Below are positions 16,956 through 25,380 of a DNA stretch of 64,000 bases, one piece after another. Below the pieces are notes generated by a model, which was not told where the DNA came from, searched no databases, and worked only from the letters and a program-made list of their open reading frames with translations. Each line of letters begins with the position of its first letter. Positions within the stretch are counted from its first letter, which is position 1. Source of the stretch: Athalassotoga saccharophila (lineage in GTDB: Bacteria; Thermotogota; Thermotogae; Mesoaciditogales; Mesoaciditogaceae); NCBI RefSeq assembly GCF_009936215.1, contig NZ_AP019551.1:1-64000 (forward strand), read 5' to 3'. Both the position numbers and the translations under genes were made by a program.

Positions 16956-17654
16956 TCACCTTATCCTTTCGTCTTTGATTATCGCACCATCTTCGAGAGT
17001 TATTATCCTTGTGGCTTCCTGTCCTACAAGCGGATCGTGCGTGACTATTATTATCGTTTTTCCCGATTCGTTCAACCTTTTAAAGATATCCAAAATCCTT
17101 CTCCACTGATTGGTCGCAAGGTTACCTGTAGGCTCATCGGCAAGGATTACGGCAGGATCATTTGCAAGTGCGCGTGCTATAGCCACTCTTTGCTGCTGGC
17201 CCCCTGAGAGTTGATTGGGTCTGTGAAAGGCCCTCTCTTCTGGCTCTTCAAGACCTACCAATTTTAAAAGTTCCATAGCCCTTTTTCTTCTCTCTGCCCG
17301 TGGTACACCCGCGTATATCATTGGAAGTTCAACATTTTCAATGGCCGTAAGATTCCCTATAAGGTTAAAACTTTGAAATACGAATCCTATCGTTTTGTTT
17401 CTGAACTTTGCGAGTTGAAAGTCATTCATGTCTTTGACTGCCGTTCCTTTGATTATGATATCGCCGGAGGTGGCCCGGTCGAGGCACCCCATTATCTGCA
17501 AAAGCGTTGATTTGCCACTTCCGGAATGGCCCATTATGGCGGTGTAAGAACCTTCTTCTATCGAAAAAGAGACGCCCTTTAAAGCCTCAACCTGAATATC
17601 CCGACCCATATCGTAGATTTTTTTGACATTTTTTAACTCCAAAAGGGCTGCCAT
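16956..17654 (-). CDS. MacB/LolD-type ABC transporter ATPase
   Basis: ATPase of 232 residues: Walker [10 protein letters not shown] near 39-47, signature LSGGQQQR near 145, Walker [12 protein letters not shown] near 166 and the H-loop in IIVTHD. This is the short form that powers a separate FtsX-like permease, whose gene begins 4 bases downstream. The gene sits 6 bases after the adaptor gene in an uninterrupted operon. The protein works on the cytosolic face of the membrane by closing and opening the periplasmic part of the permease. Confidence 0.95.
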   Translation of the reverse strand: MAALLELKNVKKIYDMGRDIQVEALKGVSFSIEEGSYTAIMGHSGSGKSTLLQIMGCLDRATSGDIIIKGTAVKDMNDFQLAKFRNKTIGFVFQSFNLIGNLTAIENVELPMIYAGVPRAERRKRAMELLKLVGLEEPEERAFHRPNQLSGGQQQRVAIARALANDPAVILADEPTGNLATNQWRRILDIFKRLNESGKTIIIVTHDPLVGQEATRIITLEDGAIIKDERIR

Positions 17655-17660
17655 AAGATA

Positions 17661-18695
17661 TCATCTACCCACGAAACCAAGTCCACGGAAAGCATTATTC
17701 TGGGTTTGTGACAAGGCCTTCATTATCAAAACGTCGCCTTCCTTAACACCGCTTGTAACCTGAACCATCATACCATAGCGATTTCCAAGGACCACTGGTT
17801 GTCTTTGATAACCAGAAGGAGTCTTTAACAGCACATATCTTTGGCCATTTTGATCTGTGAATACGGCTTGAAAAGGAATAAGGAAGCCTTTAGAGGTGCT
17901 TATGATGAGATTCACGTTGCAATCAAGGCCGTAAACAACACCGTATTTTGAAGGATCCTGATCGAATTTTATATTTATAGGTATTACCGTCAATCCACTC
18001 TGGGTCGTCGCAAAGGGCTGGACAAATGAAACTGTTCCTGTAAGTTGCAAATTGTTAAGTTGAGTGAAGGTTATTATGGCCTTCTGACCAACATGTATGT
18101 CCGCAAGATCTACCTCGCTAACGTAAGCGTTAACCCACATATTCGTGTTTTGTATTATAGTTATAAGGTTTGAAGAGGATGTCTGGGCATTGACAAAATC
18201 CCCCGTTGCAACATTTAAAGTTTGTATGAATCCCGTTGCAGGTGATGTTATCGTCGTGTAATTCAAATTCTCCTGCGCAAGTTGAAGCGCGAGTCTGTAC
18301 TGTTCTATCACAGAAGAGGCCGCGCGTGTGAGCAGCGCGTTGTAATAATTGTTAAGGGCCTGGATGTAATTTAACTGGTACTGGGTTGGATTCAACTTTG
18401 CAAGAGGCTGGTTCATCTTCACGAGTTGGCCTTGCTGGACGTAGACATTGGTTATCTGGCCCGAAATGTAAGGGCCTATGTTGTAAACATTGGATGTTAC
18501 CTGTCCAACGAGCGGAAGATAATTTCCTATACTCGTCGCACTTACAGTGTAATTGATGTGAGGTCCATTTATTACCTCTAAGTCCGGATTTGTGGAAGAA
18601 GTTGAAGTTGCGGCAGGTTTTCTGAATTCAAAATACCACACGGCACCGGCTACTACAACTGCTATTATGACTATAACGACAATCCATTTTTTCAA
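17661..18695 (-). CDS. MacA/HlyD-type periplasmic adaptor protein
   Basis: Membrane fusion protein of 344 residues. An N-terminal membrane anchor (KKWIVVIVIIAVVVAGAVW) is followed by lipoyl, hairpin and beta-barrel domains; the split lipoyl motif is seen in GQITNVYVQQGQLVKMNQPLA and TSPATGFIQTLN. The helical hairpin (about 115-145) is much shorter than in E. coli MacA. It should link the MacB-type permease to a TolC-like channel. Translation starts at TTG (18695), overlapping the stop of the upstream tolC-like gene as TTGA, with AGGTGA before it. Confidence 0.92.
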   Translation of the reverse strand: MKKWIVVIVIIAVVVAGAVWYFEFRKPAATSTSSTNPDLEVINGPHINYTVSATSIGNYLPLVGQVTSNVYNIGPYISGQITNVYVQQGQLVKMNQPLAKLNPTQYQLNYIQALNNYYNALLTRAASSVIEQYRLALQLAQENLNYTTITSPATGFIQTLNVATGDFVNAQTSSSNLITIIQNTNMWVNAYVSEVDLADIHVGQKAIITFTQLNNLQLTGTVSFVQPFATTQSGLTVIPINIKFDQDPSKYGVVYGLDCNVNLIISTSKGFLIPFQAVFTDQNGQRYVLLKTPSGYQRQPVVLGNRYGMMVQVTSGVKEGDVLIMKALSQTQNNAFRGLGFVGR

Positions 18696-19984
18696 ATTGT
18701 TTCACCTCCAAAAGGCATCCCTTCCATTTGCATTATTTGAATTTTATTCAACAAGATTTGCTGTTGAACCCTTTCTTGATTCAAAAGTGCTATTTGGTAA
18801 TTTATATTAGCAAGCGCGTAATCATCAAAACTTTCAAGTCCTTTTTCGTAAAGGGCTTGGATTGTCTGAAAATTCTGAAGAACCGTTTGAACGCTATTCT
18901 GGGCCGCTAAAAGATTTATTTGAAGAGTTTTCTGGTTCAAAAAGAGCCCGTTAAGCGACAAAATGTCAGTAGTTGTGGCGTTCTGCAGGTTCTCCTGTCC
19001 TATACTAACATTTGTCAACCTTTGCTGGGATTCCAAGATATTCAATCCTCCATTCAAAATCGAGAAGTTCAAACTCAAAGACAGAGACCACTTTGAAGGA
19101 TTGTTTACCGGCAGTAAAAAGGTTATAGACGGATTTGGAATGAACGGCAGGTACCATAAATCGGCCTGGTATTTGTACGCCTTGTACTGATACTCGAGCG
19201 CCTGAACATCTTGCCTTTGGGATACAATCTGGCCTACATCCACATTCGTCGAAACATTTGAAGTCAGGGATGAAACGAAGGAGATCGTGTCTTTGTACAG
19301 TTCAGTTGAATATGGCGTAAAGTTTGGAAGAGACTGGATGGAAAGCATCGAATTTTTGTAATTTTGAAGAGACGTCTGGGCCGAAAGCAATTGCTGGTAG
19401 GCGTTGTTTTGCTGGGATTGATTCAATGGATTTATCGATTTGTAAACGTCTTCAAGAACTTGTACTTCCTGAGAATAGAGATCTATCATTCTCTGGTAAA
19501 AATACCAGTTAAAGATATTTTGAACGAGTGTGTTTAAATAGGACCATTTTGTGACCTCTAAATTCCACAAGGCGTTAGAATAAGAGGATTTCGCCTCCAT
19601 TAAATTTGCACCGTTTTCGACTATCAAATTCCTTGAAGCGCTTATATAAAGATTACCAAAACTGAAATTGTTCAAATTCAAAGGTAATGATAGTCCTATT
19701 TGAGTGGAATAAAGATTCAAAAGTCCAAATGTGAAATTCAACTGGGACGTGACAGAGACTCCAGATGAATTTAATGTAAGGGCCGATGTTGTAAGACTTA
19801 AGGTCGGGTAAAAGACTGAATTTACGGCATTTAAATTGTTTTGAGCCTGAATTAACTGGAGATTGGCATTTTGGTATGTTGGATTTTGATTGAGACCCAT
19901 ATTATAGATGGACCAAAAATTAACATTTGAAGCAAAGATCATGGCCGGCAAGATAAGAATTGGCACAAGAAGGAATTTTTTCAC
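18692..19984 (-). CDS. TolC-family outer-membrane efflux protein (second copy)
   Basis: Protein of 430 residues with a signal peptide (KKFLLVPILILPAMIFAS) and the duplicated OEP repeat of TolC: long helices rich in Asn and Gln, with heptad-like spacing, around two beta segments. It is close to the normal length of TolC proteins. It should form the channel through the outer envelope for the MacAB-type exporter encoded downstream. Translation starts at GTG, overlapping the stop of the other tolC-like gene as GTGA. Asn, Gln and Tyr content is high, as in exported proteins elsewhere in the window. Confidence 0.88.
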   Translation of the reverse strand: MKKFLLVPILILPAMIFASNVNFWSIYNMGLNQNPTYQNANLQLIQAQNNLNAVNSVFYPTLSLTTSALTLNSSGVSVTSQLNFTFGLLNLYSTQIGLSLPLNLNNFSFGNLYISASRNLIVENGANLMEAKSSYSNALWNLEVTKWSYLNTLVQNIFNWYFYQRMIDLYSQEVQVLEDVYKSINPLNQSQQNNAYQQLLSAQTSLQNYKNSMLSIQSLPNFTPYSTELYKDTISFVSSLTSNVSTNVDVGQIVSQRQDVQALEYQYKAYKYQADLWYLPFIPNPSITFLLPVNNPSKWSLSLSLNFSILNGGLNILESQQRLTNVSIGQENLQNATTTDILSLNGLFLNQKTLQINLLAAQNSVQTVLQNFQTIQALYEKGLESFDDYALANINYQIALLNQERVQQQILLNKIQIMQMEGMPFGGETI

Positions 19985-20991
19985 TTAAGAACCACCTCCG
20001 GCTTCAGGCCTATTGAAAGCAGATAGGAAACCAAGTCATTCCAATAGGTTTGCAGTGCGTTGTAATATGAAAGTTCTGTGTTTAAATAGGGTATTTTATA
20101 CTGGCTTAGATAGGTTGAATGGGATATCAGGCCCGAATTGTAGGCATTCGTGTAAAAGTCAAGGTTATTCTTTGCGATATCCAAATTTGCCTTCGAATTC
20201 AAAACATTTTCATAATCGTATCTGAGTTTTTGAATGGCCGAAGAGTAATTGTTCTGGGAGTTGAGAATCGCATTTTGAAGATTCAAAGAGGCCTGTTCGA
20301 CCTGCATCTGGGCCAACTTGAGAGTATACTGGGACGCATTTGATGGCGTTATTTCAAGGTTATACTTGGCATTTTGAAGATTAAGATTTGCAAGTGTAAC
20401 GTTTGGATCGTTGTTGATCCACATAGTCTGACTTGATGGAATTGTTGAAAGATCTGGGAAGGTGAAATCGATATTCCACTTTAGACCCGTCGTGTTTGTG
20501 AAATTCGAAAGGGCAAAGTTGTAATTCCATGACGCATTTTTGACGCTATTTTGATCTGTATCTACAGTTATTGAAGCCTGCTGGAGAGATATTGTCGATG
20601 CCATAGACTGATTGAAAAGTGCGAGAGTGCTTGCGTAATTCATAGTTGAAACGTCCAAATTCATCTGGGCTATTTCGAGGTTTATCTTTGCAATTTCGAC
20701 TCCAAAGGCCGAACTCAAAATATTTGAATAATAATTTTTGAGATTATTCTGGTATGTTTGAAGGCCTGTGTTGTAGGCGATTTGAGCCGATATGACAGAT
20801 CCTTGATTGACGATTGGAATGGAGGCCTGAATCATGTTCATCTGGTATGTCATACTTGCCTGTTCGAGACTAAGAGTGGCAATATGGAATATCGTATTCG
20901 TCGCCTCGGCACTTTGAAAAAGTTGTGGTAATGTCATCGAAAATGCGTAAACTGGGATGACGAATAGAATGAGTATCAAAAATCTTTTCAT
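19981..20991 (-). CDS. TolC-family outer-membrane efflux protein (first copy, short)
   Basis: Protein of 336 residues with a signal peptide (KRFLILILFVIPVYAFS) and OEP-like helices. It is about 95 residues shorter than the second TolC-like protein and than most TolC proteins, although the frame is intact and its Shine-Dalgarno site (GGAGG) is strong. Two tandem OEP genes ahead of one adaptor and one permease suggest either a mixed channel or a helper protein. The start lies just downstream of the hairpin that follows the Spy-like gene. Confidence 0.85.
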   Translation of the reverse strand: MKRFLILILFVIPVYAFSMTLPQLFQSAEATNTIFHIATLSLEQASMTYQMNMIQASIPIVNQGSVISAQIAYNTGLQTYQNNLKNYYSNILSSAFGVEIAKINLEIAQMNLDVSTMNYASTLALFNQSMASTISLQQASITVDTDQNSVKNASWNYNFALSNFTNTTGLKWNIDFTFPDLSTIPSSQTMWINNDPNVTLANLNLQNAKYNLEITPSNASQYTLKLAQMQVEQASLNLQNAILNSQNNYSSAIQKLRYDYENVLNSKANLDIAKNNLDFYTNAYNSGLISHSTYLSQYKIPYLNTELSYYNALQTYWNDLVSYLLSIGLKPEVVLK

Positions 20992-21008
20992 ATTTCCTCC
21001 TTAAAAAT

Positions 21009-21030
21009 GCGTGCGGCAATCACCGCACGC
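21009..21030 (-). terminator. Intrinsic terminator or attenuator before the tolC genes
   Basis: Minus-strand hairpin GCGTGCGG with CCGCACGC and a 6-base loop, followed by ATTTTTAAGG. It lies between the Spy-like gene and the first tolC gene. The T run ends in the tolC Shine-Dalgarno site, and I see no separate tolC promoter, so partial read-through is likely. Confidence 0.8.
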
Positions 21031-21050
21031 CTTCTTTTTTAAAGGATTCT

Positions 21051-21755
21051 TTACTGGGCTTTAAGTTGAAGCGTCTGAATTAAAGTATCATAGAAAGGTA
21101 AATTGACAAAAGTGTAGACAAGATCCGGAGACCTTAAGATCTGCATTCTTGCATTTCTTCCAAAATTCTGCAAAAGGTTCATCATGTTGTACATCTGCTG
21201 TGGATTAACCTCAACGTTGAATCTGAAATTTCTATTTGGTAAGGCCTGTCCTATTTCATTTCTTGCGTTTGGACCGAGTAATTTGCGCTGCATTTCAAGA
21301 CCTGTTTTCTCGAAATACTGCTGGAGAAGGGTTACCTGCTCGAGTGTGATCGTCGATTTGACTTCAGTTATCAAATTTTCCGTTAATTTCGCGTACTGAG
21401 AATCAAGTTTTGCAATTTCACTCTTTGCCGCGCTTACCTGCGTAGCGTCATTTGCAACAAGGGCATCTCTTAAAGAAGTCAATGCCTTTATTCTCTGATC
21501 CTGAAGGGCATTAACCTGCGTTTTGAAATCTTTGAGATAACTCTCTAAAGCAGAGGCCTGAGCCGATGTCAATTTCATTGCGTTAAATACCTCAAGAAGA
21601 CCGATCTGCGTTTGAAGTTGAACTGCCTGAGACTCCTGAACAAAAGCATTTGCTCCAGAAAGCAATCCACCGAGGGAAAGAGTTGTTGTGGAAGACGCCG
21701 CAAATATTCCCGTCACAAGTACGGGTATGAAGAGAAGAACTAAAAACTTTTTCAT
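21051..21755 (-). CDS. Spy/CpxP-like periplasmic protein
   Basis: Exported protein of 234 residues: signal peptide (KKFLVLLFIPVLVTGIFA), then a mostly alpha-helical body. An LTXXQ-like motif occurs at KLTSAQ (about 57-62), with a weaker one at TLEQVTLLQQYF, the pattern of Spy/CpxP envelope chaperones and metal-sensing proteins. The match is only to the motif and the helical character, so the family assignment is tentative. Position just ahead of the efflux genes fits a role in envelope stress. The AAAGGAGTGG ribosome site can pair with an upstream copy of its complement, see the hairpin entry. Confidence 0.65.
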   Translation of the reverse strand: MKKFLVLLFIPVLVTGIFAASSTTTLSLGGLLSGANAFVQESQAVQLQTQIGLLEVFNAMKLTSAQASALESYLKDFKTQVNALQDQRIKALTSLRDALVANDATQVSAAKSEIAKLDSQYAKLTENLITEVKSTITLEQVTLLQQYFEKTGLEMQRKLLGPNARNEIGQALPNRNFRFNVEVNPQQMYNMMNLLQNFGRNARMQILRSPDLVYTFVNLPFYDTLIQTLQLKAQ

Positions 21756-21758
21756 CTA

Positions 21759-21811
21759 ACCACTCCTTTCGAATTTTTGTTTCTATCTATATGACCTTCA
21801 AAAGGAGTGGT
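21759..21811 (-). promoter_or_regulatory. Hairpin that would hide the ribosome-binding site of the Spy-like gene
   Basis: ACCACTCCTTT (minus strand, 21811-21801) is the exact complement of AAAGGAGTGGT (21769-21759), which contains the Shine-Dalgarno site. The stem is 11 bp with a loop of about 31 bases. A smaller competing hairpin (CCTT with AAGG) lies within the 5' part, so two alternative folds are possible. Confidence 0.5.
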
Positions 21812-21842
21812 ATGTTTTATTTTTTCAAATCTCTTTCACAAC

Positions 21843-22076
21843 TTATTCTTTTCCCCTGTCAGGTGTGTATTTCTCTGCGGGCACTATGGTACTTATGGCC
21901 GCCTTGTATATCATGCTGCTTTGCTTTTGATCCTCTGATTCAACAAGGACAACAAAGGGATCGAAGTCCTTTACGAAGCCCTTTATTTGCACGCCATTTG
22001 TCAGGTATATCTTTACCTCCGTTCTGTTCTTCTGAATAAAACTCAAAAAACTGTCCTGCAAACTTTCTTTCGCCAT
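21843..22076 (-). CDS. hfq: RNA chaperone Hfq
   Basis: Sm-like hexameric RNA-binding protein of 77 residues that helps small RNAs pair with mRNAs. The Sm1 segment with [21 protein letters not shown] and the Sm2 segment ending [10 protein letters not shown] are both present. The start is set to the ATG at 22076 (MAKESLQD), which has GGAGG eight bases upstream; an in-frame ATG at 22097 has no such site. Hfq usually follows miaA in bacteria, but here the upstream neighbours are a tiny candidate ORF and an MFS gene. Confidence 0.95.
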   Translation of the reverse strand: MAKESLQDSFLSFIQKNRTEVKIYLTNGVQIKGFVKDFDPFVVLVESEDQKQSSMIYKAAISTIVPAEKYTPDRGKE

Positions 22077-22093
22077 AATTTTTTCCTCCATGT

Positions 22094-22189
22094 TCATTTT
22101 TTTATGATAAGTTTGGTCTTTTTCATTCTGCGCCTTTCTATGAACTTAATTATTGGACAGCGCATTTTCCACCTTTCAACTAACTTCAT
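22094..22189 (-). CDS. Candidate small basic protein, 31 residues
   Basis: A short frame that fills most of the gap between the MFS gene and hfq. It starts ATG (22189) behind AGAGGTGATAGA, a good ribosome site that includes the MFS stop, and ends TGA at 22094. The product begins [16 protein letters not shown] and its second half is almost all Lys, Arg and hydrophobic residues. No family recognised. Linked starts and stops on both sides support translation, but so short an ORF could be chance. Confidence 0.35.
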   Translation of the reverse strand: MKLVERWKMRCPIIKFIERRRMKKTKLIIKK

Positions 22190-22193
22190 TCTA

Positions 22194-23342
22194 TCACCTC
22201 TGTTCAAACCCCTTCGATATCCTCTTTAAGAAAATCAGAAGCGTAAAGACAAAGATCGTGATAAAGACAAAGGTCATCTTCATGCCAAAAAATTCAATAG
22301 TTACACCAAATATTATCGGGATCAAGGTGCCTATCGCCGTCAAAATAGAAAAGAAATAACTATTTGCCCGATTCCTTAACTCTGGTGGAAAGGTTCGGGT
22401 CAACGTCAACAAAGACAATGGATAGGTTAGACCATGTGGAATTCCAAGGATCAAAAAAGAGATTGAATAAATGAATATATTGTTCGAGATCAAAAGAATT
22501 ATAAGGCCTAAGCCTGTCAAAAGTGTCGATACAAGCATTTGTAAAGGTATATTTTGTGGGGGTTTAATCGTTAAAAAAAGCCTGCTTACAAATGATGTAG
22601 AAAAGAAAAGTGAAAACATCAGTGTCACGATGGCATAGTTGACATGAAACATTTCTTTCGCGTAAATGCCTCCAAAGACAGTTATCATCGCAAATGGCAC
22701 ATTGTACATTAAGTTGTTTATGACAGACATCCTAAATCCGACATTTTTAAAGATATGGCTTGCCCTGACGGTGGTAGTTTTGACCTCTTCTTGAGGAAAT
22801 TTTATGAAAAAAGAGAGAATAGCCGTCAGTATTCCGAAGATTCCAAAAAACACGAAGGTTTGTCTCAAAGATATTTTCGTTAGAATCGCAGATTCAATGG
22901 TAGGTCCGACTATCAATGATAAACTAAGCGCAAGCGTGTAAATCGAGACGACCCTCTCCCTTACCCTTTGATCCGGATAAAGGCTTGCAGAAGTGATTAT
23001 ATTTGGCATCAAGGCTCCCAAGACGAATCCCACCGCGATAGAAAGTATCCATACACTTATGAAATTGGCAATGGCAAAAAAAGGAAAAAGTATGGCGTAA
23101 ATGATGGAAGATGTTATAAAGAGTATTCGCCTGTCTTTTGATTTTAGACTGGAATTTATGAATCCACTCATAAAAAAGGTCGATACGGAAAAAATGGCAG
23201 ATATGAGTCCTATCATGACCCCGTTGAAATTAAGATTGTACTTCACAAGCAATGGGATGGTAGTTGCCAACATGTTGTTGCTTGCCCTGACCGCAAAGGT
23301 CATAGAAACTATTACGAGGATGGAATATATTATAGAACTCAA
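22194..23342 (-). CDS. Major facilitator superfamily transporter
   Basis: Secondary transporter of 382 residues with 12 predicted membrane helices and a short central loop. The family pattern between helices 2 and 3 is weak (SLKSKDRRILF). The substrate is not evident. The longest frame starts at a GTG (23357) without a ribosome site; I prefer the TTG at 23342, preceded by GGGGGAAGGA and overlapping the rsmI stop as TTGA, which is typical of coupled genes. Either choice leaves the first membrane helix complete. Confidence 0.82.
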   Translation of the reverse strand: MSSIIYSILVIVSMTFAVRASNNMLATTIPLLVKYNLNFNGVMIGLISAIFSVSTFFMSGFINSSLKSKDRRILFITSSIIYAILFPFFAIANFISVWILSIAVGFVLGALMPNIITSASLYPDQRVRERVVSIYTLALSLSLIVGPTIESAILTKISLRQTFVFFGIFGILTAILSFFIKFPQEEVKTTTVRASHIFKNVGFRMSVINNLMYNVPFAMITVFGGIYAKEMFHVNYAIVTLMFSLFFSTSFVSRLFLTIKPPQNIPLQMLVSTLLTGLGLIILLISNNIFIYSISFLILGIPHGLTYPLSLLTLTRTFPPELRNRANSYFFSILTAIGTLIPIIFGVTIEFFGMKMTFVFITIFVFTLLIFLKRISKGFEQR

Positions 23343-24001
23343 GATTCCTTCCCCCACTCAAGCACAACGGTGATCTCACCGACGGGATCAACTTTTTCAC
23401 AAAGTTCGCACGGAGTGCCCCTGTAAAATGTCTGGTTTATCTTGGTCATTTCCCTCGCAACGAAAACCCTCGAATGTGGAGAGAGTGTGCATATCTCTTT
23501 GAGCGTATCATTTATCCTGTAAGGAGATTCAAAAAAGACCACTGGTATACCAATATCAAACATTTCACGCAAGATCTTTCTGAGTTTAGATCCGCGCGGA
23601 AGAAAGCCCAAAAACACGAAGTGTGAAGCGTTAAGACCGCTCGCGGCCACAGCAGATACAACAGCGCTCGGACCCGGTATGACATCTACCTCTATACCAT
23701 TTTCATGGCATTCATTCACAAGTTTCATTCCGGGATCTGATATAACGGGCATCCCTGCATCGCTTACAAGCGCGTAATTAGTACCCTTTTTCATCTCTTC
23801 CAAAAGATAAGGTATCTTTTTCGATGCGTTGTTATCGTTGAAAGATATAAGCGCTTTAGATATCTCAAAATGAGTTATCAATTTCATCGTTCTTCTTGTG
23901 TCTTCGCACAAAATAGCGTCTACCGATTTCAAAGTCTCCAAGGCCCTGTAAGAAATGTCTGAAAGATTTCCTATAGGAGTTGCCACTATCTTTAATCCCA
24001 T
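23339..24001 (-). CDS. rsmI: 16S rRNA (cytidine-1402-2'-O)-methyltransferase RsmI
   Basis: SAM-dependent methyltransferase of the tetrapyrrole-methylase fold, 220 residues, which modifies C1402 in the ribosomal P site. Visible motifs are VATPIGNLSDISYRALETL at the N-terminus, CEDTRRT, LVSDAGMPVISDPG, and VIPGPSAVVSAVAASGL. The protein lacks the extra C-terminal region found in some longer RsmI proteins. It overlaps the lipoate ligase gene by 10 bases and the MFS gene at its stop. Confidence 0.95.
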   Translation of the reverse strand: MGLKIVATPIGNLSDISYRALETLKSVDAILCEDTRRTMKLITHFEISKALISFNDNNASKKIPYLLEEMKKGTNYALVSDAGMPVISDPGMKLVNECHENGIEVDVIPGPSAVVSAVAASGLNASHFVFLGFLPRGSKLRKILREMFDIGIPVVFFESPYRINDTLKEICTLSPHSRVFVAREMTKINQTFYRGTPCELCEKVDPVGEITVVLEWGKES

Positions 24002-24729
24002 ACTTTGGCCTCTTTTAAATATTTTTCAAAATCAACATCTGTTTTAAGTGGATGAAACTCTATATTTAAAGTCTCGATAAAACCTTCAAGGATTGCCTTT
24101 TTCAATTCGTCCATCGTTATTTTGAGATGTTCTTCGATCGATGTCATCGAATCTTCAAGAATTTTATCGAGACTCTCACTGTTTTTGAATGAATTCGCGT
24201 ATTCTTTCACGTGCGATTTGAAAGGAATGGATCCGTGCTGGAGTATCTTTCCATTTCTTCTTACCTGTGCGCTTCCGACCAATTTTTTGCCATCAACAGA
24301 GATTTCGTAAACAGAAGTTACGGCAAAACACGCTGAGTTTCTCATGTAATTTTTTTTGTCCCTCGAAATACGACAGTCTAAATTCAATCTTTTTAGCCCG
24401 TTCAAAATCGCACGCGAAATCTCGAGATAACTTTCCAAAACGCTTTTATTTGACATAGAAGCAGGTAAGATGACCGAATATGTGAGTTCGTCGTAGTGCA
24501 AAACGGCCCTGCCTCCGCTCGGACGTCTCACAAGATCGAAGCCCATTTTTCTTATAAAATCAATGTTTAGATCCTCTGTACGCTGAAATCTTCCTATGGA
24601 AAGTGCTGGTGGATACCATTCATAAAACCTTAAAATAGGCTCATCTTGGACGCTATCTAAAAGGGCAAGATCGTAAGCCATATTTTTAAATCCATCCATA
24701 ATCCCAGAATCTACTAATTGCCAGATCAT
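23992..24729 (-). CDS. Lipoate-protein ligase A family protein
   Basis: Cofactor transferase of 245 residues with the biotin/lipoate ligase fold. The motif RRPSGGRAVLHYDELTYSV and the lysine motif DGKKLVGSAQVRRNGKILQHGS are both clear. It should attach lipoate or octanoate to the E2 subunits of 2-oxoacid dehydrogenases or to GcvH. It lacks the separate C-terminal LplA accessory domain, so it could be an octanoyltransferase of the LipM/LipL type. It begins one base after rsmG and overlaps rsmI by 10 bases; none of its target proteins is encoded nearby. Confidence 0.9.
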   Translation of the reverse strand: MIWQLVDSGIMDGFKNMAYDLALLDSVQDEPILRFYEWYPPALSIGRFQRTEDLNIDFIRKMGFDLVRRPSGGRAVLHYDELTYSVILPASMSNKSVLESYLEISRAILNGLKRLNLDCRISRDKKNYMRNSACFAVTSVYEISVDGKKLVGSAQVRRNGKILQHGSIPFKSHVKEYANSFKNSESLDKILEDSMTSIEEHLKITMDELKKAILEGFIETLNIEFHPLKTDVDFEKYLKEAKVWD

Positions 24730-25380
24730 TCAACTCTCCAAAACTGTAGATTTTGAATAAACGATAAGATATCTTGAGGCTTCTTTTGACGGATACATAA
24801 CTCTCAAATTCATCGTTCTTTCGAATTTCAAATTTTCCACCCTGACAGTTGATAATTCCTGCTGATCTATCTTTGCTTTAAAGATAGCCACAAGTCCGCC
24901 TTCTTTCAAAAATTTGAGAGAATATCTTAAAGTCCTATCGAGCGGTCCTATTCCTCTCGAAACTACAAGATCAAAATCCTTTTCTTCCAACTCTTCAAGT
25001 CTCGATGTCACAACCTTTATCCTTTCGAATTTCGCCTCATCGACTATTTGTCGCAAAAGGGCAGTCTTTTTGTACGAGGCATCTACAAGCAAAAATTCAC
25101 TCTTTTTGAAGTAAACTGACATTGCCACTCCGGGATTTCCAAAGCCGGTCCCCATATCGAGACAACGCAAAGGATCAACAAGATTTCCAAGTGCTTTTGC
25201 GGCAACAATTGGCTCGACCACAAAAACGTAAGGTATTTCACGGGCCGAAACAGAAGTTAAGGCATGGATATTTCCCCATTTTTCGAGTTTTTTTATGTAC
25301 AGCGTCAATCTATCGATGTCCGCCTGATCGAGATCTATCTGGTTCATCTTCAGAGGCCCTAAAAGTTCCATCTCAATCAT
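24730..25380 (-). CDS. rsmG: 16S rRNA (guanine-527-N7)-methyltransferase RsmG
   Basis: SAM-dependent methyltransferase (GidB), 216 residues, that makes m7G527 in the 530 loop of 16S rRNA. The SAM-binding motif LDMGTGFGNPGVAMSVYF, the ligand segment LVDASYKKTALL, and VVSRGIG are visible. The gene is often linked to mnmG or parAB near the origin, but here it lies between a sugar permease gene (8-base overlap) and the lipoate ligase. The ATG at 25380 or the in-frame ATG three codons later may be used. Confidence 0.93.
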   Translation of the reverse strand: MIEMELLGPLKMNQIDLDQADIDRLTLYIKKLEKWGNIHALTSVSAREIPYVFVVEPIVAAKALGNLVDPLRCLDMGTGFGNPGVAMSVYFKKSEFLLVDASYKKTALLRQIVDEAKFERIKVVTSRLEELEEKDFDLVVSRGIGPLDRTLRYSLKFLKEGGLVAIFKAKIDQQELSTVRVENLKFERTMNLRVMYPSKEASRYLIVYSKSTVLES

